Notes: generated by a model from the sequence alone, not told the origin. 64,000 nucleotides of DNA from Eubacteriales bacterium (GCA_030524745.1 JAUNGC010000003.1:62001-126000); one strand, 5' to 3'; counted from the stretch's first letter, positions 35,216-43,341 are shown. Translations and numbers: made by a program.

Positions 35216-35833
35216 TTATCGCGTAAAATTCGTCAGAACCTTTTCATTGTCCGGATGCACCAGACCGTTTTCTTTTCCAAGGGCAATACATTTGAGCATC
35301 CACGCCATGTTTTTCCCGATGTTATACATCGTCATCAGCCCTTCCTTGTCCTCTTTCACTTCCTCCGGCTGCGCGCCGTAAACATGATTCCAGTAAGTCG
35401 AGGATACCACCGGCATGGAGCAGATCGTAAAGTATTTATTGATCACATCGAAGGACGCCGTCGTTCCCGCACGTCTTGCGGACAGAACCGCCGCCGCGGG
35501 CTTAAAGGCAAACGCTGATCCGCCGGAATAAAAAGCCCGGTCCATGAAGGTTAAAAGCCTGCCGCTGGGATGGGCATAATAAACCGGGGATCCAAATACA
35601 AAACCGTCGGCCGCTCTCGCCTTTTCCACGAATTCATTTACGATATCAGGAAATACGCATCGACCGGTTTCCCTGCATCTGCGGCAGGCAATACAATCCG
35701 GTAGCGCCTCATTTCCGATAAAAAACTGTTCCGTTTCAATTCCTTCTTCGTTCAGCGCGCGTTCCACTTCGCGCAGGGCCTCATTCGTGCATCCGTTTTT
35801 GCGGGAACTCCCATTCACAAGCAATACTTTCAT
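35216..35833 (-). CDS. NAD(P)H-dependent flavodoxin-fold oxidoreductase, iron-sulfur flavoprotein-like
   Basis: A 205-residue flavodoxin-fold protein. It starts MKVLLVNGSSRKNGCTNEAL (phosphate loop for FMN), then CIACRRCRETGRC, a Cys cluster as in iron-sulfur flavoproteins, and DGFVFGSPVYYAHPSG for the FMN ring. It probably reduces quinones, metals or nitro compounds; the substrate is not visible. The ATG at 35833 has AAGGAG upstream, while the frame opens four codons earlier at a GTG. Its promoter has a 19-bp spacer carrying a dyad, suggesting induction by a DNA-twisting or redox-sensing regulator. Confidence 0.82.
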   Translation of the reverse strand: MKVLLVNGSSRKNGCTNEALREVERALNEEGIETEQFFIGNEALPDCIACRRCRETGRCVFPDIVNEFVEKARAADGFVFGSPVYYAHPSGRLLTFMDRAFYSGGSAFAFKPAAAVLSARRAGTTASFDVINKYFTICSMPVVSSTYWNHVYGAQPEEVKEDKEGLMTMYNIGKNMAWMLKCIALGKENGLVHPDNEKVLTNFTR

Positions 35834-35911
35834 TGAAATCACCACTCCTTACTTTTGTAATCCGATTTTCTCATGTTGCAGCGCGTTCCTTTGAACCGCT
35901 TTCTATTATCC

Positions 35912-35942
35912 ATTATAATTTGCGGTAGTTACTACCTGTCAA
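35912..35942 (-). promoter_or_regulatory. Promoter with 19-bp spacer and internal dyad
   Basis: On the minus strand TTGACA (35937-35942), 19 bases, TATAAT (35912-35917), both consensus. The spacer holds the perfect dyad GGTAGT-A-ACTACC (35924-35936), directly against the -35 box. This is the architecture of MerR-family promoters; an HxlR-type repressor site is the alternative. Confidence 0.65.
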
Positions 35943-35966
35943 TAGGTTTGAAAAATTTTCCGCAGC

Positions 35967-37373
35967 TTAATCCCCCAAATCCGCTCCCGACAATTCCAGA
36001 TCCAGTATCCGCGCCAGCGGAACACAGGCATTATAACATTCCTCATATGTATTGGTCTGCGCTCCCATCTCAATCAGAAGATATCTGGGTTTTAAATGCA
36101 TATTATACCGGTATCCCTTCAGATAAATCCGCCGGGTCAGCCCCGGATAATATTCGTTGCACAACGCCTGCATCTGAAAGGAAAACGCCAGATTATCCGC
36201 GATATTCTCATTTGGCAGGTATTCGATGTCCCCGTGCTTTCTGGTGCGGGACAGGCCGTTAAAAAACATGAACATGGCCGTATCCTGGCCCTCGATCTGC
36301 GTCACCAGTTTCCGGTCCGCCGCCACCTCATCGCGGTGCAGATCAATCACCACTTCAATGCTCGGATATTCCTCCAGCAACTGTTCCAGAGCGGGCAGAG
36401 AATTGTTATACGCATAATCCCTGTTTTCCACGTCATATTTTCCCAGATGATGCATGACATTGTAACCGTACTGCTCCCGCAATATCTGTGTCAGCACCTC
36501 GCCCACTCCCATGATCGTCGTGCTGTCGTCCCCCGGCACCGAATCGATAAAATCTTCCTGTGAATGCGTGTGATAAACCAGAATCTGCGGCTGATCGTCC
36601 GTCCTTTTTTCAATGGAGAGATCCCGGCCCAGCAGCGCATCCAGATTCAACTGGCTGCTGTCAATCACCGTGGAAGCATCCACCGCATAAAATTCCTTCA
36701 CCAGCGGGTCAAATTTCCGGTAATAATCCCACTGATATTCCTCCACCTTTTCAGAATTCAACGCGCCCGCCATACCGCTGCTGAAAAGCCAACTGCCGAT
36801 CTCGCCCTGCGCATTGATCCCGCTCTTTGCAAGTTCCTCCTCAGTTTCCGACATATTCCCCGATGCAGCGCCATCCATCTGCGCCCCATCCCGGGAATCA
36901 TCTCCACCATCTTCTTTGCCTTTAAGTGCCTGACTATTCTCCTCTTCCAAAAGCTTCGCCAATTCACCATCCACCTGTATTCTGCCGTCGGAAGTTTCCG
37001 GCGTTCTCATTTCTTCTTCCGTGAGCGCATCCGTATATTCGTCCTGCCCTTCCGCCCGGATGATATCTTCATAGGTATCCCTGCTTTCCAACTGCAGATT
37101 GATGGTCTTTTCTCTTCCATATAAATGTAAAATCGGGAACTGGCTGGTAATGACCTGCCATATTCCCGTCTCCTGTGTTCCGGCGGCAAAAGAAAGAGCC
37201 GGGCACCAGAGAGAAAGCGCCGCATTCTCTACCTGTCCCAGCGCAAGCTGTCCGATGCCCTCTTCCTTCTTGTCTTCCTCCTTTTTAGGGAGCGAAAGTT
37301 CAATCACGCAAACAGCCAGAAGCGCCGCCGTCACTCTATATAAAATTCGTCTGACCCTGTCTTTTTTCTCCAT
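35967..37373 (-). CDS. spoIIP: Stage II sporulation protein P
   Basis: A 468-residue membrane-anchored peptidoglycan amidase and endopeptidase that, with SpoIID and SpoIIM, drives engulfment of the forespore. An N-terminal membrane segment lies at residues 11-29, followed by a long acidic linker (about 115-200). The catalytic domain has ILVYHTHSQEDF (zinc His) and VVIDLHRDEVA, then TQIEGQDTAMFMFF. No clear ribosome site precedes the ATG, so the start is uncertain. In Firmicutes it usually directly follows gpr; here a large palindrome separates them. Confidence 0.92.
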   Translation of the reverse strand: MEKKDRVRRILYRVTAALLAVCVIELSLPKKEEDKKEEGIGQLALGQVENAALSLWCPALSFAAGTQETGIWQVITSQFPILHLYGREKTINLQLESRDTYEDIIRAEGQDEYTDALTEEEMRTPETSDGRIQVDGELAKLLEEENSQALKGKEDGGDDSRDGAQMDGAASGNMSETEEELAKSGINAQGEIGSWLFSSGMAGALNSEKVEEYQWDYYRKFDPLVKEFYAVDASTVIDSSQLNLDALLGRDLSIEKRTDDQPQILVYHTHSQEDFIDSVPGDDSTTIMGVGEVLTQILREQYGYNVMHHLGKYDVENRDYAYNNSLPALEQLLEEYPSIEVVIDLHRDEVAADRKLVTQIEGQDTAMFMFFNGLSRTRKHGDIEYLPNENIADNLAFSFQMQALCNEYYPGLTRRIYLKGYRYNMHLKPRYLLIEMGAQTNTYEECYNACVPLARILDLELSGADLGD

Positions 37374-37467
37374 GAGAAAATATATGCGCCCGTGATCCCG
37401 GTTTATTCATAACCTTTCTTTCGCCGCCACCTATACGGTCTTCGCTATCCTTTCATTATAGCTTGCA

Positions 37468-37810
37468 GTCTGTCTCTGCGTCAGCCGGGCCGCCTTCTTT
37501 CCGAACCGCTGCCTGCCGTTTCTTCCTCCCGCGGCGCGCAGACTTTTGAAGCCATGCCTTATATGCAAAACGGTGAAATCCCCCAAAGCGTCCTGCCGTT
37601 CCTGTCGCCCGGTCCGCACTGTCTGAGCAGGCGAATCTTTGATTCGCTGCGAGTTTGCGGACCGGACGGCAGTCCGGAACGGAAGGACGCTTTGGCGGCG
37701 ATTTCCCGTTTTGCATATCGGAATGGCGAAAAAGCCTGCGCGCCGCGGGGGGGAAGAAACGGCAGGCGGCGATCCGGAAAGAAGGCGGCCCGGCGTCCGC
37801 AAAAACAGAC
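37468..37810. repeat. 343-bp near-perfect palindrome between gpr and spoIIP
   Basis: The two halves are inverted copies centred on 37639. Matching blocks include 37484-37503 with 37775-37794 (20 bp), 37511-37526 with 37752-37767 (16 bp), 37561-37573 with 37706-37718 (13 bp) and 37583-37594 with 37684-37695 (12 bp). The centre is GCGAATC-TTT-GATTCGC. Transcribed either way it would fold into one hairpin about 170 bp long. It begins ten bases past the gpr stop. No convincing protein is coded. The region 37374-37467 between it and spoIIP holds nothing recognisable. Confidence 0.92.
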
Positions 37811-37820
37811 CGCGGATTCT

Positions 37821-38732
37821 TTATTCTTCCAGTTCCAGCGCGATATTGATCCCTTCCGAAATGGTAAAACTCAGCCTCTTAATCATTTCATCGATATCCT
37901 TGCTCGTCACATACATATTGTTCAGTTCCGACAGCGCCTGGGGATGCTCCCGCGTCATAATCATCTGCACGCCGTTTTCCTTTTCCAGCCGTTCCATAGC
38001 GTCCCCCACAATGGTAGCTGCGTCCACCACGGTCGGCACGCCGATCGCCAGAACCGGAACGCCCAGCGATTCTTTTGTCAGCGCATTTCTGTGATTTCCC
38101 ACGCCGGAGCCCGGATAAATGCCGGAAGTAGTCACCTGAATCGTCCGATTCAGGCGGCGCGTGCTGCGCGCCGCCAGCGCATCCACCACAATCAGAAAAT
38201 CCGGCTGCGTTTCGGTCACAACGCCGTGAATGATTTCCGCGCTTTCCATGCCGGTTTTCGCCATCACGCCCGGCACAATACAACTGATCAGATGCATTTT
38301 TTCCTTATTATAAGCGGCTTTTCCAAACTCCATCACCACATGCCGGTTTACAAAAAGATTATCCGCCACATGGGGTCCCAGCGCGTCCGCCGTCACATCC
38401 CGGTTACCCAGCCCCACAATCAATATAGACTGTTCCTTTTCCCGGTCGGGCATCACGCTCCTTAACTGTCTCGCCAGTTCCTTTGACACTTCCCGGTGGT
38501 ACCCTTCATCCTGTTCCGCCATCGCCGGAGCTTCCAGCGTAATATAGGTACCGATCGGCTTTCCCATGATCCTGGCCCCGTTTTTTGTTTCGATCTTCAC
38601 CCGGGTGATGTGTATTCCCGTTTCCTCCTTCTCTTCTTCCTCAAAGATGACTCCGTGAATTTCCCCTCCGGAGTCCCCGATTCTTTCCCGGTCCTCCAGC
38701 GCCAGGTCCGTCCTCACCGTAAAACTGCTCAT
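37821..38732 (-). CDS. gpr: Germination protease (GPR)
   Basis: A 303-residue aspartic-like protease that degrades small acid-soluble spore proteins at germination. The propeptide region has FTVRTDLALEDRE. Core motifs include IVGLGNRDVTADALGPHV, VPGVMAKTGMES, DFLIVVDALAARSTRRLNRTIQ and TSGIYPGSGVGNHR. GAGGGAG precedes the ATG. It is divergent from rpsT and lies upstream of spoIIP, the order seen across spore formers. Confidence 0.95.
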   Translation of the reverse strand: MSSFTVRTDLALEDRERIGDSGGEIHGVIFEEEEKEETGIHITRVKIETKNGARIMGKPIGTYITLEAPAMAEQDEGYHREVSKELARQLRSVMPDREKEQSILIVGLGNRDVTADALGPHVADNLFVNRHVVMEFGKAAYNKEKMHLISCIVPGVMAKTGMESAEIIHGVVTETQPDFLIVVDALAARSTRRLNRTIQVTTSGIYPGSGVGNHRNALTKESLGVPVLAIGVPTVVDAATIVGDAMERLEKENGVQMIMTREHPQALSELNNMYVTSKDIDEMIKRLSFTISEGINIALELEE

Positions 38733-38822
38733 CTTTTTTCTCCCTCCGCCGGCTATTCTCTCTCATAGTATACTATGCTTTGCTTTAAGCCATAGTTTTT
38801 GCAAAAATACGCAAATTATGTA

Positions 38823-38851
38823 TTGACAGAACGGTTTTCATCCCCTAGAAT
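38823..38851 (+). promoter_or_regulatory. rpsT promoter
   Basis: TTGACA (38823-38828), 17 bases, TAGAAT (38846-38851). Confidence 0.75.
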
Positions 38852-38865
38852 ACATTTGTATGTTT

Positions 38866-38896
38866 CCATTCAAACGTCCGTGTCCTGTTTGAATGG
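38866..38896 (+). other. Leader hairpin upstream of rpsT
   Basis: CCATTCAAAC and GTTTGAATGG, perfect 10-bp arms with an 11-base loop and no T tract, in the rpsT leader 48 bases before the start. S20 is autoregulated at translation in some bacteria, so this may be a control element. Confidence 0.5.
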
Positions 38897-38944
38897 ACAT
38901 TTTGAAGAATACGCATCACAGGTTGATTCAATGGAGGTATCATC

Positions 38945-39208
38945 GTGGCAAATATTAAGTCCGCAAAGAAAAGAATTTTAGTAAACCAGACCAAGGCTGA
39001 CAGAAACAAAGCGATCAAGTCTTCTGTTAAGACCGCTGTCAAGAAAGTCCGCGTAGCGATTGACGCGCAGGACAAGGAAGCAGCTAAGGCAGCTTTAATT
39101 GCTGCAACAGCTACCATCGACAAGGCTGCTACCAAGGGTGTTTACCATAAAAACACAGCGTCCAGAAAGGTATCCCGTCTGGCAAAAGCCGTTAACGAAA
39201 TGGCATAA
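38945..39208 (+). CDS. rpsT: 30S ribosomal protein S20
   Basis: An 87-residue, Lys- and Ala-rich helical ribosomal protein: MANIKSAKKRILVNQTKADR at the start and GVYHKNTASRKVSRLAKAVN near the end, as in all S20. The start codon is GTG with GGAGG seven bases upstream. It stands alone with its own promoter and terminator, divergent from gpr. Confidence 0.97.
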   Translation: MANIKSAKKRILVNQTKADRNKAIKSSVKTAVKKVRVAIDAQDKEAAKAALIAATATIDKAATKGVYHKNTASRKVSRLAKAVNEMA

Positions 39209-39220
39209 GTAAAAAATAAG

Positions 39221-39251
39221 ACCTCAGTTCCTGCCGTCACGGGAACTGAGG
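39221..39251. terminator. Bidirectional terminator of rpsT and the DUF1284 gene
   Basis: ACCTCAGTTCC and GGGAACTGAGGT form an 11-bp stem with TTTTTTATTT on the plus strand and CTTATTTTTT on the minus strand. The stem codes for the last residues and stop of the minus-strand gene. Confidence 0.9.
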
Positions 39252-39691
39252 TTTTTTATTTCATATTCTTTCTCCCTGCAAATGGAAATCCATTTGCAGT
39301 CTCCGCAGATTTCTTCCAGCTTTCCGGGCGCCGTCACACGCTCCCGGATTTTTTGCGTCAATTCTGTCCAGGTCAGTTCCTGGCCGGCTGCCAATCCGCA
39401 TGCACGCAGCACGCTGCCGTCGTATTTTTTTGCATTCGGACAGCCGCTGTCCCGATTCGGGCAATTGGCGCAAATATCGTCCAGCCCTTCCGCCAGCCGC
39501 ACGACGGTATCCGCTTTCAAGCTGTTTAAAACCGCCGCCATATTCCGGCAAAATCCGTCGCTGTAGCCATATCCTTCAAAAAAGCCGAGGCACAGTCCAT
39601 GATGCGGGCGCAGATATACGGTTTCCCGGAATCCGGATTTTTCGTCACAGTCCGGCCCGAAGCCGGACTGCATCCGCTTTTCATTTAACAT
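39224..39691 (-). CDS. DUF1284-like Cys-rich protein
   Basis: A 155-residue soluble protein with the DUF1284 pattern: LRPHHGLCLGFFEGYGYSDG, then GLDDICANCPNRDSGC and a final EICGDCKWISIC. The paired Cys-x2-Cys groups suggest a metal or iron-sulfur site; function is unknown. The start overlaps the end of bioY by 11 bp, so it is probably coupled to it and may be co-regulated by biotin. Its ribosome site is weak. The last codons lie inside the shared terminator. Confidence 0.75.
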   Translation of the reverse strand: MLNEKRMQSGFGPDCDEKSGFRETVYLRPHHGLCLGFFEGYGYSDGFCRNMAAVLNSLKADTVVRLAEGLDDICANCPNRDSGCPNAKKYDGSVLRACGLAAGQELTWTELTQKIRERVTAPGKLEEICGDCKWISICREKEYEIKNLSSRDGRN

Positions 39692-40247
39692 GAGGCTTTA
39701 ATACCTTAGTCAGCGCCACTGCCAGCGCGATCTTGCATAAATCGGGAATAATAAAAGGAATCACACACCATCCAAGCGCCGTGCCGATGCCAATCGCTCC
39801 GCTCATTTTTGCGTAAACCACCATGAACCACGCTGTTCCGAACGCATAGCACACGGCCAGTCCCAGCACCATGGAAAGGATCATCACCGGAAGCTTCTCA
39901 CCCAGTGCTTTGGTAAGTCCCCAATAGAGCAGGCCCGTCAGTAAAAATCCCAGAATATAGCCGCCGGTGGTTCCGAATAAAATACTCACGCCGCCGGAAA
40001 ATCCAGCAAATACCGGAATCCCGATGGCTCCCAGCAAAATGTAAACGAGCACCGCCAAAGTGCCGCGCCGTCCTCCCAAAACGCCTACTGCCGCAAATAC
40101 GGCGAATGTCTGCAGCGTGAAAGGAACGACGGTCGGAATGGAAATCCAGGAACAAATTGCGATCAGCACCGCAAAGACCGCAATATATGCCATATCCAGC
40201 GTGCTCCATTTTGATTTGTTAACAGATGTTACAGTAGTCTCAGCCAT
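39681..40247 (-). CDS. bioY: Biotin transporter substrate-binding component BioY
   Basis: A 188-residue S component of an energy-coupling-factor importer. It has six hydrophobic segments and BioY motifs: SWISIPTVVPFTLQTFAVFAA, GGRRGTLAVLVYILLGAIG and GFSGGVSILFGTTGGYILGF. The shared EcfAAT energising module is not in this window. GGAG precedes the ATG. A BirA operator overlaps its promoter, so it should be repressed when biotin is plentiful. Confidence 0.94.
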   Translation of the reverse strand: MAETTVTSVNKSKWSTLDMAYIAVFAVLIAICSWISIPTVVPFTLQTFAVFAAVGVLGGRRGTLAVLVYILLGAIGIPVFAGFSGGVSILFGTTGGYILGFLLTGLLYWGLTKALGEKLPVMILSMVLGLAVCYAFGTAWFMVVYAKMSGAIGIGTALGWCVIPFIIPDLCKIALAVALTKVLKPHVK

Positions 40248-40317
40248 TTTCTCATACTCCTTCGTGTAATACCCGATGAAGGCCGCCTTCTCGCGGTCCT
40301 TTTTTCAGGCTATTGCG

Positions 40318-40346
40318 AGTATAGCATCTGTCATTTTGATTGTCAA
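40318..40346 (-). promoter_or_regulatory. bioY promoter
   Basis: On the minus strand TTGACA (40341-40346), 17 bases, TATACT (40318-40323). The -35 box lies in the proximal half of the BirA operator. Confidence 0.75.
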
Positions 40347-40371
40347 CCTTGCTCCGAAAACAGTTTACAAT
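40339..40371 (-). promoter_or_regulatory. BirA (biotin repressor) operator
   Basis: On the minus strand ATTGTAAAC, 15 bases, GTTGACAAT: an inverted repeat matching the BirA box pattern of Firmicutes, at the bioY promoter. No birA gene is in the window. Confidence 0.75.
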
Positions 40372-40429
40372 TTTCCGCATTCTCTCATTTTACGGCCTTT
40401 TCTTCCGTTTTTTTGCCCGGCACATACGA

Positions 40430-40466
40430 AGCCCGGCTGAACTGGAAAACACAGTTCAGCCGGGCT
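40430..40466. terminator. Terminator after uraA
   Basis: A perfect 15-bp stem (40430-40444 with 40452-40466) and a 7-base loop. The T tract is CTTTTCC on the plus strand and weak on the minus strand. Confidence 0.7.
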
Positions 40467-40509
40467 TTTCCTTCAACTCTTCCGTTGCGCCTGACGGCCC
40501 GGTTATTTT

Positions 40510-41781
40510 TTACTCTGTTATCACGTCTTCTTTTCCTACCGGGAGAACAAGCGCCATAATAATGCCGACTACGGCCGCCAGCGCCAGGCCGGAGATCGTC
40601 ACAGTGTCCGTAACGGGAATGCTGTCGCATCCGATACCGAGCACCAGAATGATCGCTGCGGTCAGAAGGTTTCTGCTGTCGCCGAAGTTCAGTCTCGCAT
40701 TGATCAGAATGCGCACGCCGACTGCGGAAATCATACCGTAAAGTACAATGCTGATCGCGCCCGTCACAGGTGCGGGAATGCTGGTGATAAATCCGCCGAA
40801 TTTTCCGATGATACCAAGAATCATGGCGAATACGGCAGCAATACGGATGACGGAAGGATCGTAAACCTTCGTCACAGCCAGCACGCCGGTGTTCTCGCCG
40901 TACGTCGTATTGGCAGGACCGCCCAGCAGACCGGCAAGAGCGGTTGCAAGACCGTCTCCGAGCAATGTGCGGTGTACGCCGGGATCTTCAAAGAAGTTCT
41001 GACCAACCACCGCTCCGTTTGTGGTGATATCGCCCACATGCTCGATCATCGTAACCACCGCGATCGGCGCTACCGCCATGATCGCATCCAGTTTAAATGC
41101 GGGGGCGCATAAAAGCTGTTTATAAACATTGGGATCCATGAAAGAAATCCAATGCGCTTCCTTCACCGCTGTGAAATCACAGAACCCGATGGGCAGGCAC
41201 ACCAGATATCCTACGATGATCGCGAACAGAATCGGCATCAGATTGAAAATGCCTTTGGCCCAGATGGAGACAACGATTACCGTAGCCAGAATAATCACCG
41301 TCACCAGAATCGATTTCCAACTGAATGCGCCGTTATAATAGAATGCGCTGCTGATTGCCGACGCGGACAGACGCAGGCCGATGACGATAATAACCGGTCC
41401 CGTGACGATGGGCGGCAGCAGCTTGTTCACCTTTTCATATCCGAAAATCTTAATCAGCAGGGCGAATATCACGTATACCAGACCCGCCACGATCAACGCG
41501 CCCTTCAAAGCGGCAAGCCTGTCCAGATAATCCGGATCACCCATTCTGGAATCCCCGATGACCGCCATGATGCCGGCCATGAACGCGAAGCTGGAACCTA
41601 AAAATACAGGCACCTTCTTCTTCGTCACCAGATGGAACAGAAGCGTACCGATCCCTGCGCAAAACAGGGTGATGGAAACGTTCAGTCCCGTCAGCGTGGG
41701 TACCAGCACCGTTGCGCCGAACATCGCCAGCACATGCTGAATGCCCAGAATGATTTTCTGACTCATTGTTTTCTCACTCAT
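40510..41781 (-). CDS. uraA: Uracil permease, NCS2 family
   Basis: A 423-residue nucleobase:proton symporter with about 14 membrane segments. It starts MSEKTMSQKIILGIQHVLAM and has AFMAGIMAVIG and the substrate-site region MIEHVGDITTNG. GPANTTYGENTGVLAVTKV is the form typical of uracil rather than xanthine carriers. The ATG at 41781 has AGGAGG eight bases upstream; the earlier 26 codons overlap the promoter. Monocistronic. Confidence 0.9.
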   Translation of the reverse strand: MSEKTMSQKIILGIQHVLAMFGATVLVPTLTGLNVSITLFCAGIGTLLFHLVTKKKVPVFLGSSFAFMAGIMAVIGDSRMGDPDYLDRLAALKGALIVAGLVYVIFALLIKIFGYEKVNKLLPPIVTGPVIIVIGLRLSASAISSAFYYNGAFSWKSILVTVIILATVIVVSIWAKGIFNLMPILFAIIVGYLVCLPIGFCDFTAVKEAHWISFMDPNVYKQLLCAPAFKLDAIMAVAPIAVVTMIEHVGDITTNGAVVGQNFFEDPGVHRTLLGDGLATALAGLLGGPANTTYGENTGVLAVTKVYDPSVIRIAAVFAMILGIIGKFGGFITSIPAPVTGAISIVLYGMISAVGVRILINARLNFGDSRNLLTAAIILVLGIGCDSIPVTDTVTISGLALAAVVGIIMALVLPVGKEDVITE

Positions 41782-41849
41782 GATCTCTTCCTCCTCAGTG
41801 TATTTGTGAATGCGGATAAAACTCTCCCTGAAAAATCCCCATTTGACCC

Positions 41850-41878
41850 AGAATAGCACAAATCACTTCGGATTCCAA
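41850..41878 (-). promoter_or_regulatory. uraA promoter
   Basis: On the minus strand TTGGAA (41873-41878), 17 bases, TATTCT (41850-41855). Confidence 0.5.
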
Positions 41879-41890
41879 CACAAATTTCAT

Positions 41891-42649
41891 TTATTTTTTC
41901 ATTTTATACACCGGATCGGCAGGATAACCGCCGCGCAGCTTCTGCATGCCCCGCTGTACCGCGTCTTTGGAGTTCTTCCAGTCCGCATCTTTATTGAGAT
42001 AATCAAACTTCTCAATCAGCCAGTCCACATCCGCGGACATGCGTTCCATGTTCCGCTTCATCACTTCAAAAATCATCGGATAAAATTCCGCTTTCTCCTT
42101 ATCGGACAGGCGGCTGTCCGCCCCGCTGCACAATTCGCCGAAATGATGCAGGCAAAATCCTTTACCGTTTCTGATTTTTTCCACGAAAGCAGAATCATTC
42201 TTATATAAATAATAAAAAGTATCCAGATATCTCTCATATTCCTTTTTAAAGCGGTCGCAGATATAACAGGTGCTCTCCCGTCCGGCAACCCACTGGCCGA
42301 TCGCATTGGCAGGAACGGTCTTTTTCAACCGGTCTGTCATGGACACTTTCCCCGGCTTAAACTGTTTAAACTGCCCTTCCATGTCCTTTAACAGCTTCTT
42401 ATAATAAGTCTTCAGAATCCAGCCGTTTCCCAGCGTATTGCCATAATCGAACATCTTCTGCATATGCGCCCGGCAGAATCCTTCCCGGTCCGTATCCTCC
42501 CGGACGTCGCTCTCCATATAGGAAGCGCAGGAACCAAGCGCAAAATCCAGCAGATCCTGCTCCACATTTCGTTCAATGAAGCAGAACGGGCACTCATCAT
42601 TCGCATTTACCGCATCATTCAGCGGTATCGTATACAATTTTTCTTTCAT
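41891..42649 (-). CDS. DUF6062-like protein with two Cys/His knuckles
   Basis: A 252-residue protein without membrane segments. Two similar modules each pair a Cys-x2-Cys with a later Cys/His: ECPFC then GFCRAH, and TCYIC then GFCLHHF. The spacing suggests two zinc sites. It resembles the Clostridia-specific DUF6062; I am not certain of the number. It follows a TetR regulator by 16 bp with a good GGGAGGG site, so it is probably co-expressed. Function is unknown. Confidence 0.65.
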   Translation of the reverse strand: MKEKLYTIPLNDAVNANDECPFCFIERNVEQDLLDFALGSCASYMESDVREDTDREGFCRAHMQKMFDYGNTLGNGWILKTYYKKLLKDMEGQFKQFKPGKVSMTDRLKKTVPANAIGQWVAGRESTCYICDRFKKEYERYLDTFYYLYKNDSAFVEKIRNGKGFCLHHFGELCSGADSRLSDKEKAEFYPMIFEVMKRNMERMSADVDWLIEKFDYLNKDADWKNSKDAVQRGMQKLRGGYPADPVYKMKK

Positions 42650-42665
42650 TTGGACACCCTCCCTC

Positions 42666-43268
42666 TTACCGCCGCATCATGCGCTGCAGCATATCGATAT
42701 ATTCGCAAATCTCCTGATAAAGTTTCTCCGGCGTAAAATCATACCGCGCCGACATTTCCGCCGTAATTCCATCTATCGTATATTGCACCAGCCGGATCAT
42801 TCTCTCCGAATCTCCGATTCCGGCAAACACGCTGTAATCCGCCTGCATGGTATAGGCCCGCATCCGTTCCCGGTAGTCGCTCCGCCGCTCTTCGATCTGC
42901 TCCGCCGCTTCCTGACATTCCTCCTTAAGCCCCACATTCAGAAACTGCTGCATATAAGGATATAACTTCATCACCTGCATTCTGGCTTCTTCCATCTGCT
43001 TGGTCAGCGCAAAAAAATCCGTTTCCGACCGGTCTACCTCTCTGGACAATTCCAGCAACATGAAACGTACGCTATAATCGTACAGAAAAGCGTACAGACC
43101 TGTCTTACTTTCAAAATAATGAAAAAGCAGCCCTTTGCTGATGCCTGCCTCCTTCACGATATCATCCGTGCTCGCATGCTTATAACTGCTTCTGGCAAAC
43201 ACCTTAAGAGCCGCATTCATGATCCGGTCCTGTTTTTCCTGCTTTAAATCAAAAAATTTATCGTTCAT
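42666..43268 (-). CDS. TetR-family transcriptional regulator
   Basis: A 200-residue repressor. The N-terminal helix-turn-helix is RIMNAALKVFARSSYKHAST, then DIVKEAGISKGLLFHYF, the classic TetR sequence; the rest is a helical ligand domain. The ATG at 43268 has GGAG five bases upstream; a TTG one codon earlier opens the frame. It forms an operon with the DUF6062-like gene and is divergent from an acidic membrane protein gene, its other possible target. Confidence 0.87.
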   Translation of the reverse strand: MNDKFFDLKQEKQDRIMNAALKVFARSSYKHASTDDIVKEAGISKGLLFHYFESKTGLYAFLYDYSVRFMLLELSREVDRSETDFFALTKQMEEARMQVMKLYPYMQQFLNVGLKEECQEAAEQIEERRSDYRERMRAYTMQADYSVFAGIGDSERMIRLVQYTIDGITAEMSARYDFTPEKLYQEICEYIDMLQRMMRR

Positions 43269-43312
43269 CAAAAACTCCGCTTTTGTGCCTGTTATATTTC
43301 ACCCTTTTTATC

Positions 43313-43341
43313 ATGATAGCATATCAAAAGTTTCTCTTCAA
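43313..43341 (-). promoter_or_regulatory. Promoter of the TetR operon
   Basis: On the minus strand TTGAAG (43336-43341), 17 bases, TATCAT (43313-43318). A short CTAA/TTAG dyad lies just upstream (43344-43353). Confidence 0.55.

Noticed and set aside
33594-35381. A 595-codon open frame on the plus strand opposite lepA
   Set aside because: It is a codon-bias shadow of lepA: no ribosome site, no recognisable domain and Arg/His-rich nonsense composition.
37431-37849. Several short open frames in the gpr/spoIIP palindrome
   Set aside because: They are Arg/Pro/Gly-rich readings of the two inverted arms, with no start signals; the inverted repeat explains why similar peptides occur on both strands.
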